From contig JAFEVB010000012.1 in the NCBI GenBank assembly GCA_032629725.1, forward strand, positions 496,001 through 560,000: 64,000 nucleotides of DNA, written 5' to 3'. Positions within the stretch are counted from its first letter, which is position 1; the number at the start of each line of letters is the position of its first letter. The position numbers and the translations under genes are program-made. Shown here in pieces: positions 22,813 through 33,892 of the stretch. The notes beneath the pieces were generated by a model. The model ran no database searches and was not told where the DNA came from. It saw nothing but the letters and a program-made list of their open reading frames with translations. The stretch is from Gremmenia infestans. Lineage: Eukaryota > Ascomycota > Leotiomycetes > Helotiales > Hamatocanthoscyphaceae.

Positions 22813-24483
22813 AGAGCGGTATGCTTCAGGGTCGTGGGTAAAGGTAGATCAGGCAAGAAGATGTGCTTTCAGTCGGCAGATAGAATTCAAAGATCTCGGA
22901 CCTTCTGAGAGAAGACATGTTGTACTTGGCGACGAAAGGGGGAGCTTTATACTCCCCCTAGGTTGTCTAGAGCGTACTTTTGAATGTAGGACAGGGGAAC
23001 CAGAGCCCTAGGCACAGCGGAAGGAGTATGCCCTTCAAAGGGGAAGAAATGCAGGGGAAGGGCGACTTATAGGATCAAAGGGCAAACTACTAGCTGCAAC
23101 TCCCCTATCGTAAGAGTGCATCGCTTTCCCAGCAATTGTCTGGGATGATCAACAAAGTGGCTGCTGATTCCGCCGCACCTGGCATGGTAAAATATCTCGT
23201 CTCCCAATCAGCGTCTCCCATCGGCCTCGACAGCCTACCGAAAAGTCATGGATTGGAGTCTTGTCAGCGAGTTCTTAGGTTTCTGAACGCGGTTTTCACC
23301 CTGTCATGGCATGAAAAGCATATTGGGCGTCAGTACCTTACTTCTGCCATTATAATCGGGCTATTGAAGGAATAGAAGTAATCTGGTGGTTGATTGAGCC
23401 TCATTAAGCCAACTCCCGTGCTCAAGGTGAACCTCTGTTTGCGGCTTTTGAGCCTCATTTTGGTCTGAATAATCTTATGATTCACAACATTACACTTACA
23501 AGTCTCAGCAAGGCAGCTTTTAGCCCTTCACACCGAGACCTACCTTAGCAACTATCAAAGACAGGCTGGTAGGCTTGATACCTTCGAGGTCCACTGATAC
23601 CAAGATGGTGTACCGGGTTTCCATCTTTCCGTATGATGCACACCACCACAACACAAATCTTGCCGTCCACATTGTCCCATATAATGATGAGACTTCAAGA
23701 GGATTCTTGTGAAGGGTTGGAGGCTTGACATAAAAACCCACTTCGACCGAGGCTGGCTCCAAGATTACAATACCAAGTTTGACTCTGCAACCCAAAGTCT
23801 ACACTTGCAAGATTCCGGGCGTTGCAAGGGCGGAGCCCTGATGGGAAGGGCGAGACCGGAAAAATCAAAAGTAGTCTGTGGTCCAATGTCCTGAAATAGA
23901 GCGCTTCCGGATGCTCTCTCCATTTCGAGATTCTTTGGGGCACGCTCGACCAGTAAAGCCTTCGGAAATAATATATACCCAGCCGATACCCTAGTACGTC
24001 GACGATGGCTTGTCGCACAAAGTCCGAAGCGATTTCCTAAAAAGCATACTTTGCAATATGTCTGTGCCTCAAACCCATCCCACTCTCTCTTGATTTTGGA
24101 GCCATAATATGACGAAGCTTCTTTTTCATTGATCTTTTCAGTACACCACTTGAAGAGGCGATGTTGTGAGTGCTGTTGTCGCTGGAAAGGAGGAAACAGA
24201 ATGTGCGGAGTAGATTGTTGGTGTAACGTAAGGTGAAGAACAAGGCTGAGAAAAGAAAGGTCTGGATCTGGATTGAGCCAGGATACGCTAGACCCGATTG
24301 GGACGATAACCTCATCTGGAATATCGCAGCAGCTGTTGTTAATAACTTCACCTGGGCAAGCATACATCATTACAGACATATTCTACAGCGATGATACATA
24401 AGTTCAGAGCCACTGCCCATTCCGAGTTTGCCCGGTATCCTTTCACGCGTCAAATTCGTCAATAACCTCATGGAACGCGCCAG
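22813..24483. other. Region of overlapping open frames upstream of PFA5
   Basis: No confident gene. On the minus strand between 23520 and 24379 three long frames overlap (for example 23765-24379, 204 codons), two of which have protein-like composition, including a stretch reading RQAIVDVLGYRLGIYYF. I could not assemble a single convincing spliced model or recognise a family. This may be a lineage-specific gene, a decayed gene, or chance. Confidence 0.3.
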
Positions 24484-26365
24484 ATGGACAGAATTCAGAA
24501 GATGGCAGACCGCAACCAGGTCGTGAACTTGTGGACGGCTCGATTCATTCCTTTGGTCTTGGCTGGGGTCGTTGGTTATGCCACTTATGTTCTTGTCGCT
24601 CTTCTATGTGGTGAGTCCAGTAAATCTCCAGGCCAGATTGGGAAGTTTCATTGACATTCAGCAGTAAATTACCTCTTAGTAAAACATCACGATAAAAGCG
24701 CCGCAATTCCTATACTCGTCATATACTTCCTTCTGTTTATACCCATGGCTGCCTCATTCTTTCGCGTACTCTATTTTACAATTTTCGATCCTCCATATAT
24801 TCCTCTAGGGCCTACGGCAATTCGCGATAGAGAAATGAAAGGCAAAACACAATCGGAGGAAGATGGCATTGGGGCAGGCGCATATAGACCCGGAAATTAT
24901 AGGAACGACGTAGACTCTCCCGGGCTAGAATTATTCTATTCGAAGGACGTGTTCGTGTGTGAACAAAATGGGAAGCCTATATGGTGCTCCAACTGCGGAA
25001 ACGTATGCAAATATTCCATTGCATTATAAGTACAGGAAAGAAGCTTGCTGATTTGAGAGATTTCAGTGGAAGCCAGATCGCGCCCACCATGATAGTAGCT
25101 CCGGCCGTTGTATTGCAAGAATGGATCATTTCTGCCCTTGGTAGGTTAATAGAAGCCTGTTGGCAATACCCCCAATGTTCCATTTTCGCGCTAATCATTC
25201 TCATTCCTCAGGGTCGGTGGTCCGGTCGGTGAAAACAACTTCAAGTTTTTTGTCCAGTTCACGTTTTGGACTGCTTTGTATTGCCTTCACTTGATTATTG
25301 TCATGGCAATCTATGTCCACAGACAGCTTACAGTTAGGGTAAGATTGGGCGCCTAACTCAAAAAATAAGTCAAAAAAGCAAGCGACTGACTATAGTGTTC
25401 AAAGGATGAGAACCTGAATCACCACTTTGCAGCTATTCTAGGACTGTGAGTATCACATTCGGCGAGCTTCTTTATTTTTGCTAATCGGTTTCTTTTTCAT
25501 TAGTGCTGGGTTCTTCTTCATGTTTACAGCAAGCATGACCGGGACTTCTGCTCAACTGCTCATTACAAATCGTACATCCGTCGAAAGACTTGGTGCGAAG
25601 ACAAAGATAACCACACTCGCCATAAAACGGCCCCCTCTGGAGCTCGCCACAATAAATCCATATACAGCACAGAATCCGTCATATGACGTGATTACTTACC
25701 CACTTGAGCCAGGCCATGCTCCCGCCTCCCAACTACGCCAAGTCCCACCCGCCATATCTTCTGCGGAATTAGACGGGTATAACAATCCACTGGACCAAGC
25801 CCGGGAGTCATCTGCAGGACCCGAAGAGCCAGTGACATCTAATAGTCCGACCGGAGAAGGTGCTCTAACTCCTTCAGTCACACCGGGAAACAATCATCCA
25901 AGCGGGGTTGTAGGGAATGGAACATCGCAGGAGAGGATGTCTGCAAGAGATCTGAACGCAACCAAAACCTTCGCGATCTTGAATACGTTAGAACCTGGCG
26001 ATAACCCGTGGGCTTTGGAATCTGGACTTGCAAATTGGAAAAGTGTCATGGGAACCGGTGTTTTTGATTGGTTCTTACCGATCCATCAATCGCCGTGTTC
26101 CTATCATGAAGATCCAGAAAGTCACTTCGCACTAGGGCCAGTGGTTGATCGTCTTCGAGAGCAACACTCTCTTGTCGCTGCCGGGACCGCTCCTTCACGG
26201 CGAAGTCGCAAATGGTTTTTTAATCCACTTGACGGAGAAGCGAACGAGAAGGGGACCCAAGGCAAGCAAACAAATGAAAAAGTTACCCCTACCTCGACGC
26301 TCGGATCTAGTCAAATAAAGATGAAAGATCTTAATGGCCATGCCTCTCTGCCCCCTATCTCCTAG
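24484..26365 (+). CDS. PFA5: Palmitoyltransferase PFA5 (zf-DHHC family)
   Basis: Membrane S-acyltransferase that attaches palmitate to cysteines of target proteins. Six exons (24484-24610, 24665-25002, 25067-25140, 25212-25338, 25405-25445, 25504-26365) join in frame to 522 residues. Two hydrophobic segments precede a cysteine-rich domain with [19 protein letters not shown] and [18 protein letters not shown], followed by two further membrane helices ([18 protein letters not shown] and [12 protein letters not shown]) and a long Ser/Pro-rich cytosolic tail with [17 protein letters not shown]. The catalytic tetrad is DHFC rather than DHHC, with the catalytic cysteine and first histidine kept; yeast Akr1 is an active DHYC enzyme, so activity is plausible. 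A second in-frame ATG at 24502 is an alternative start. Location among Golgi, vacuole or plasma membrane is not predictable. Confidence 0.93.
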
Positions 26366-28468
26366 TTCACGTGTGTTTGGCAACCTGCAGGGATCCCATT
26401 CACGTTCGCGTGTGACATGACGAATCGTATACCTACAATGTGTTTTGGACAGACGGCGTTTGGGCGGAGAGGAATGGAGCCGGTGATAACCGTATATATT
26501 TGTACTTTATTCGAAAGCGAGCGAGTGTCACAGAAGCCAATACAATGAGCTGGCAGTGTGATGCGAATGACACACCCAATAGTAGAGGCTTTTGATGGCT
26601 GGTTGAATGTAAGGCGAGGGCTGGGCCTTGAAGCTTCTGGGCATCAAGAATTGTGAATATCGAAGTGTGGCTTGAGGTTCTGCACAAACCCTTGTCATGG
26701 GGGACAATTGTATCAATACCCATATGCACATTAGCTGGTGTTTATTTCTGGCGCTTTGGTTTCCATGAACTTGATGGAGGTTGAGGCATAATGGAAATAT
26801 ACCCCTCTTACCGATCTACGTCTTGAAGCTGGTCTGCCGTATAGATACATATACCTGGTTCGTTACCACAGCAGCCTTAGCAATAGAAGGTGCAACGGGC
26901 TGCATTTCCAACCCCTTGCTAAAATGCTTATGCCACGCTGGTGCACGTTCAGGGGACAAGCGCAAACAAGCGAGGGGCTCGTCCTGCAACAACTTTACCT
27001 CAACCTCATCTCTACCATAAGGCCCCGTATACACAAACGACGAAGTCATTCTATAAGCCGCAGGCTCCTCGAAGATGCCGTGAGAGCCGGAACAATTACG
27101 TGTCTCGAAAAGCAAACTTTACTTTAGCTTACTGGACCGGGCGCGGGGGGGGGCTTTTTTTTTGATCAACGCAAGATGATCTGCCACCGATGTATTCACC
27201 ATCCTGCAGCCTTCAAGTAGGTGTTCGATACCGCTGTTAATGCGTGTAATGTATAGGGAGACATCGTGAGCAACCGATACCTCTGTACTCAAGGGAATTG
27301 AGCAAACATCAAGATCAAGATCGACAGCCTCAGGGACCCGACAAGCAGAGAAAGAAAATCACGAATCCCCGAATACGAACAATAGCGATCCCCATCGTAA
27401 ATATAGCATCTCTGTAGATCCACAAGTCCTACGCTCTTGCGTTCCTCCATTTGTGGTAGCAACAAAATGGCTTCTCGGAAGGCGCCGCATGTCTCGGCCC
27501 TTTACCTGTATCATGATTATCAGCAGCCTGTGGATAAGCGGACATACTGGTGGCAGGGAAATTAAACACGGTTGAGATAATAAAGGGAGCCAAGCATAAA
27601 GTTATAAAGGCCAGCCTGGAGGGCAACAAGGTCTGGAAATATTGGAGGTTTTGTGCATTGCCGAGAGGGGGTGAAAGATGCAAAAGAACCGATTACATTA
27701 TGAACACCGGGAAATTTTGTGGACAAGACGAGGGTAAGGGGACCAAAGACAGGGCGTGGATCAAATTGCTGGAATACTTTTTCTACATCGTCCGAGACTG
27801 TGCCAAGAGAACTTCTACATCTCATATCGGTCGATGGAAGTCGAGAAACATGTGTTTCACCATTTAGCTAAGCTTTGTCTTGGTCACGCTCATCTGAAGC
27901 TCATTCGAGAGGATAATACTTCTAGATTGTGCTTGAGGAACGACGCAGCAAACGAAAAATGAAATGGAGCAATCTACGAACGCCTGTCCACCACCAACAA
28001 AAGAGCCGAACTACATGAAACGAAACAGTAACAGGCCGTGTAAGCTTACTCCCCCCTGACGCCTAGCTCCCGAGAAGGTGTCCCAGCAATGACAACAAAA
28101 ACATAATGATCTAAAGCAACAGAAGAAGCATGAAAATAGAAACCCTTCTTCTAACCCCACCCTCGAGAGAAGAGAACCGACAACCGTCAAAAAGTAATTC
28201 GATGGCCTAGCAATAGCCGGTAGTCACCTGATGGACAAAGTGAGTGGAAAAAATGCTCAAGAAAATGAAACAAGAAAATGGAACGACAAGATATAAACGA
28301 CAAGTATGAAAAGAACATCCACCAACCGCCCACGCATGTCTATCTCGGTCCTTTAGAATCCAATACATCTTGCCAAACTGTCTATCCAAAGCTTGCACTG
28401 TCTTCTATCCACGATATATCTCCCGATAGACCCTCGAAGTCTGTGAGATCTAATCTTGTACTACAACT
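26366..28468. other. Intergenic gap with weak small frames
   Basis: About 2.1 kb. The minus-strand frame 26816-27115 (99 codons; internal ATG giving MTSSFVYTGPYGRDEVEV) is protein-like in composition but has no known motif. The 27429-27683 minus frame ends EKPFCCYHKWRNARA and is similarly unsupported. A G9-C-T9 homopolymer pair lies at about 27145-27163. No RNA gene is seen. Confidence 0.35.
27145..27163. repeat. Adjacent G9 and T9 homopolymer runs
   Basis: Nine G residues, one C, then nine T residues. Such paired homopolymers are unusual and are also sites of sequencing error. No function is inferred. Confidence 0.7.
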
Positions 28469-28774
28469 CTAAAGAGCAGTACAGTAGGCACACTCGACAT
28501 GGCTACAGTCGGGGCATACATCATCGCACCATTCTCTATTGACCTCGCGGCTACATTGGCAGCAGCCCCAAAAGCTGGTCATTTGGGGCCTATATTGCCT
28601 ATCGCCAGCCGGGTGCTGCGGAGTGGCATATGTAACCAGATCGTCACAACTGTCACATTTTGTATGATTGCACTCTGGACAGTCCTCCCCCCATAATGTA
28701 TATTTGACCTCACGTCCACATTGGCAACACCTCCACTGATCCGCCGGTACTGGACTAGTGATAGTGTAAGACAT
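28469..28774 (-). CDS. Small protein with two tandem putative zinc ribbons
   Basis: A single-exon frame of 101 residues. It has two copies of one module. The first is WRCCQCGREV followed by DCPECNHTKCDSC, the second WGCCQCSREVN followed by VCPDCSHVECAYC; each fits W-x-C-C-Q-C-[GS]-R-E-V...C-P-x-C-x-H-x2-C-x2-C. They are joined by a linker of about 35 residues. The internal repeat, the matching spacing, and the related single- and two-ribbon proteins at 20617-20871 and 22283-22812 make a real gene very likely. No signal peptide or membrane helix is seen. Zinc binding is inferred; the partner could be protein or nucleic acid. Function is unknown. Confidence 0.72.
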   Translation of the reverse strand: MSYTITSPVPADQWRCCQCGREVKYTLWGEDCPECNHTKCDSCDDLVTYATPQHPAGDRQYRPQMTSFWGCCQCSREVNREWCDDVCPDCSHVECAYCTAL

Positions 28775-31584
28775 CGGGTGCTTGAATATCTCGCGGCTGA
28801 CTTGTCGTTGTATCGGTCAGAGGAATTTAGACCACTGCTTTCGTCTCTCTGGGGGAAGCAATACAGTATGGTGCAAAGCTGGTGCGTTGAAAAGCGCGTG
28901 TAACGGCTGAGTACAATGAGGGTTTCGAGGTGAACTGATTGAGATACTGGGAAAATGGACTGAGCTGTCTTGTAGTTCTTGCAGTTCTGTGTTCCTGCAA
29001 ACTTCGAAGTAGTTGATGCTTTCGTCCATTTCATCTGCCATGCCGTCGCATCTATATAGTCACATAGAGCGTCTTCCGGGCACAAGAGCTCAAGTGAAAG
29101 CTCGCCTGCTCAGGGCACTCACCCAGTACAAGTATACATTCTTTGTTGTTCAACTTCCTGATGGGGCCACCTAGGTACCCCAGCAGCGTCGTGCCATGTC
29201 GCTGGTTATTGAGGCTTCTTCGCAGATGCTCATCTGTCCAGACCGATGAGCTCTTAGATGAGAGGTAGAGCCAGCATAGCGAGGGCCTAGTAGCCACTCG
29301 CAATATCGAAGTCTAAGCAATACATGGAAGGTCTTTGTTTGTTGATGACGAACAGCATCGGAGAGTAGAATTAGCAGGAGGATCTCGGGCAGCCGGGCAG
29401 TGCCAATAGAGAAGCGCTCGCGACGTGACCATGGCTCGACTACGTCCTTGACCTGTTGTTTCGATGAGCTAGCCTTGAACTCACCTTCATGATCATGTTC
29501 AGAACTTCGGAATAACCGCCATTGAAAGGAGTTCGCCCAGGATTGGCTAACAATGTAACAAAGTAATAGAAGTTATATTACTTTGGCCGGACAATTCCGA
29601 TACGACTTCCAGGCGTCTTCTTTGCATTGGACCGAGTGTCGATAATATGTCGGGAGTCGAGGCTTAGCATGTTAGGGCTGTCGATTGTCGGAATAGCGTC
29701 ATTTTCAGTCTGTGTTTCTTTGCATACCCTATGCCACGTATCTCAAGTCTCTCCAGCACCGCCCTCACGAGTGGGAGCGAAGTCGGAGAGTAATAAGTTT
29801 AGGTTTCGTGTACCTATGTTGACGTTAGCTATGAGGCTGAGGAAAGTAACTAGGTAGTCAGCAGACTCACCTTCATTACAAACCAACATACCGGGAAACG
29901 TCATGGTCGTCCCAGAGTCACTCGTACACTATCTTGGGGCGACTTGCTCACGACAGCATAACCGCAGAGGTCCGCAACTTTAATGAAGATCAGATAGTAT
30001 TGGCCCCCACCCGACCGTACGCAGAGAGTTGCCCGTGGTCGTTTTTCGGTGAATATTTGCTGGCATTGACGGAATCATATGACAATCCCATTCTGAAATG
30101 AATGGCAATGAGGTAAATACAGCCGCCTTGTTATGCTTCCTGAGCCTTCAACCTCGGTCGCTTCGAGGAGAAGTCCGATTTCTGATGCTAAGCTTTGTAT
30201 CATCAGAGTGAAGGAACTATGAGAATGGCATCAGCTATTCCAAATGCGTTACCGAGAATCTACGGCCACCAATTTTCATCAGACCCGGATATTGAACAAG
30301 ATGGCATGACAGAAAAGGCGATCAAAGGGTTCGTAAGAAGACGGATGGCAGTTGACGCGGGACCTCGAACGTCGTTCGAAGCAATGGATGGACCCATCGT
30401 CGGGATTCTGGGCACTGTAGGCGTGGGCATTGCATCCAAATCGTTTCCTCGCAAACCAGCAAGACAAGATAATTCACAACGAAAGGACATTGTCAGTTTA
30501 TGAGGGATTGATAGATCTGAGATGTGGCTAAAACAGGACCAGTAGACTCATCTATTACATTTTAAGAGCCGCATGCCACCTAGGGTGGAGGCACACACTC
30601 TCCGAAAGAGTCGACTTGCATTGATCTAAACGCCGCCGTGCAACCCCTTCAAGCCACCACATGAACCATTCTGGTAAGTATATGAACACCTTGTTACCAG
30701 CCCACCTATCATCAAACATCTTGGAGATACTGACGTTTAGATCTTGCAGGGCCCCGCAATCTACTCCCTACACTCGCGCCCATTTGGGTAAAAAGTTGGA
30801 CCCCCATCAGCGGTGTACTGTACCCATAAGGGTGTCATGCTGTATTTCCGAAGAAGAAAGTCGAGTACTGGGAATAAGGAAAAACACGTTTTGAGACTTC
30901 TGGGAGAAGTTGGAACGCATTTGTCTAGCAAATTACTGGAAATAGCAAGATGGAAGAACGGAAAGTGTAATAATTACGCGTAACGTTCTTGTATCATCAA
31001 TGAGTGATATTAGATTAATATATTTCCGGAAAATCTAGAATATAGAACAGAGAACGGGTCGGAATATGACTGCTACCAAGAGCGGAGTTCTGAGCCCAAG
31101 AAGATGGTTCTCAATCAACAACACGAAAAGAATAGATTTGACGAGTAGAAAGAAGATCTAGCTTCACTGAAAGCCGAGAGAATGTGAAGATTTTACTATC
31201 GTTTCCGATCATTTTGCTCTTGAAGTACTTGTCGCTAGCGCGGTGACATCAGGACTTCGCGTCTCCCCACGCGCGTGAATACATCTAAACCTCACCCACC
31301 TCACCAGCCGGCCACAGGCCTGTTCTTATAACATCAACACCCATCCTAAGATGTACGCCGAATCGAGACAAAGCTTTACCCATTCCTCATGACCATTTAC
31401 TCTGCCTGGCTTTGAGCCGGCGCTGAGAATCTACCCCTCTTCAACGCAAAAGGTTCAACCGGAGGGTGGGAAGTTGTGGCCCCCCACCTTGCAATAATCG
31501 ATTCAGCAATTGAATGCACTTATTTTCGCTCTCTATACAAGAGATTACATTCTGGATTGTCCGTGAACCCCTCTTCCGCCAACT
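28775..31584. other. Gene-poor region upstream of DNA polymerase eta
   Basis: About 2.8 kb without a supported gene. The frame 30195-30503 (plus, 102 codons) and its antisense are both open and neither contains a motif I recognise. The final 300 bp would carry the polymerase eta promoter and leader. Confidence 0.45.
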
Positions 31585-33892
31585 ATGTCGTCCTCCCAGC
31601 CTTTTGAAGCATCCTCGCCAATTTGTGGCAAGAAGTCCCGATTCACGTATAGGCATCTCGCGCAACTTGCATCATCGTCTACGACATGTCCTCTTCGAGT
31701 TGTCGCCCATGTGGACTTAGATGCGTTCTATGCGCAGTGTGAAATGGTGCGGTTGAATGTTGCTGAAGATCAACCGCTCGCTGTTCAGCAATGGTACAGT
31801 ATATATATCGTCTCTGATTTAGCATCATTGCTAACAAGAACCTTTAGGCAAGGCCTGATAGCGATCAACTACCCAGCCCGAAAGTTCGGCCTAAACAGAC
31901 ACATTACAATTACTGAAGCAAAGAAGCTCTGCCCGAACCTGATATGCCAGCATGTGGCGACTTGGCAAGAAGGAGATGAGAAGTGGGCCTACCACGACGA
32001 TGCCTTTAAGAATATTGCTACACACAAGGTGTCTCTAGACCCGTATCGTCTCGAGTCTAGGAGGATTTTGGCGTGTATCAAGGAAGCTCTCCCAGCAAAT
32101 CTCCAAAGGGTCGAAAAAGCAAGTGTGGACGAAGTTTTCATGGATTTGTCTGCCCAGATCCATGTCACAATGTTGGAGCGTTATCCCGAGCTTTCTGGGC
32201 CCCCGCCGTATGATGATCCTACAGAGAGTCTACCGCTTCCGCCTACAACAGCTCTCGACTGGCAAGCCGATGCACTTATAGACCTTGATGCTGATGAAAC
32301 AGAGGAGGAGGACCCGGATTGGGACGATGTCGCTATTCTGATTGGCTCTGAAATCGTCCGTACCGTCCGGGCCGCTGTCCAAGAAAAGCTTCAGTATACG
32401 TGCTCTGGTGGGATTGCTCAAAATAAGATGATAGCGAAGCTCGGATCAGCACACAGAAAGCCAAACCAACAGACTGTGGTTAGGAATCGAGCCGTGCAAA
32501 AATTTCTTTCCGACTTTAAATTTACTAAGATACGGGGATTGGGAGGCAAGCTTGGAGAACAGATCACCACTGCTTTCAAGACTGATACGGTCAACGAACT
32601 GCTCCCGATTGCTATTGAACAACTAAAGCAAAAACTTGGGGATGAGACCGGAACATGGGTCTATCAGATAATCCGTGGCATTGATACAAGGTATGTGATT
32701 CCAATAGTATCTGATCTTGTCACTTTTACGTTGCAAAATTTGCGGCTGTTCCTTCGCTAAGTCAGGATAAACAATGGACTTATCACGGGATGGATAATAT
32801 ACTGCAGGCAACGATTACTGACTATGGACGTTAATAGTGAGGTAAACTCTCGAACCCAGATTAAGTCAATGTTATCTGCGAAATCATTTAGGCCTACTAT
32901 CACCACACAGGAACAAGCGATTCGATGGCTACGTATTTTCTCGGCGGATATCTATTCCCGACTAGTCGAGGAAGGAGTTGTCGAAAATATGAGGCGGCCA
33001 AAGACCATGAATCTACACCATCGACACGGTAGCCAAACAAAATCGAGGCAAGCACCAATTCCTTTGGGGAAGAAGATAGATGAGGCCGGGCTGTTTGAGC
33101 TTGCTAAGACGCTTCTGGGTCAGATCATGCAAGAAGGCCAAGTTTGGCCATGTTCAAATATCAGTCTAAGGTAAGCTCATTCGAAGCTCTTTAGATTATC
33201 TATTGATGCTTCTAAAACACCACTCACTGCCGTTTTAACGTCTTCAAGCCCTAAGAGTTGGTCTGAATGCTAACTCCACGATGCCCTGTAGCGTTGGAGG
33301 GTTCGAAGACGGCATTGTTGGTAATATGGGGATTGGGGCTTTTTTAGTCAAGAAGGATAAATTGAAAGCGTTGGACACGGGTCCAGCCATAAATGAGACT
33401 GGCCAGGAGAGACCAGAGAAGCGAAAGCGCACCGAACCATACACAGGTATCCAGAGATTCTTCAAAATGGACAGCACAGACGAGCATGATGACGAATTTG
33501 GATCTCAATACTTATCCGGTATTGATATTACTTCGGCTGAAAATGCAGACTCAAATGAGGAAGATAAGGCAGCATCGTCGAATTTGCCTCGCCCTGAGGC
33601 AACCGCAGGCAAGACTACCTTATCAAACGGCTCACAGGAAACGCACCAGCAACATATAACAAATTACATGTGTGATCGTTGCAGCGCGGCCTTGGAATCT
33701 GCAGAAGCTCTACAGAGTCATCAAGACTTCCACTTTGCAAAGGACCTCGAGCATGAGGAACGTACTCGAGTGGTACCCAAACAATCTGGTGTCATTCCCA
33801 ACAACAAGAAGTCCACGGGAACTGCAAGCAAGAAGAGAGGTTCACGCAATAGTAAGCCGGAGAAAGGGCAAAGCAAGCTTGCATTTGGATGA
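31585..33892 (+). CDS. RAD30: Translesion DNA polymerase eta (Y family)
   Basis: Copies past UV-induced pyrimidine dimers. Four exons (31585-31793, 31848-32690, 32838-33170, 33292-33892) join in frame to 661 residues; introns 1 and 2 would otherwise be read through for a stretch. Catalytic motifs are intact: VDLDAFYAQCE (first metal ligand, about residue 48), INYPARKFGL, and KASVDEVFMDL (acidic pair). The thumb and little-finger region has CSGGIAQNKMIAKLGS and, across intron 2, the family signature GIDTSEVNSRTQIKSMLSAKSFRP. The C-terminus has a basic patch KRKRT, a GIQRFFK sequence resembling a PCNA-binding box, a C2H2 ubiquitin-binding finger (CDRC...HQDFH, near 590-612) and a second PCNA-box-like end, QSKLAFG. 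This is the full domain set expected for a nuclear, PCNA-recruited enzyme. Confidence 0.96.

Noticed and set aside
30195..30503. 102-codon plus-strand frame, with its antisense also open
   Set aside because: Neither strand shows a motif or plausible exon neighbours; strand could not be chosen.
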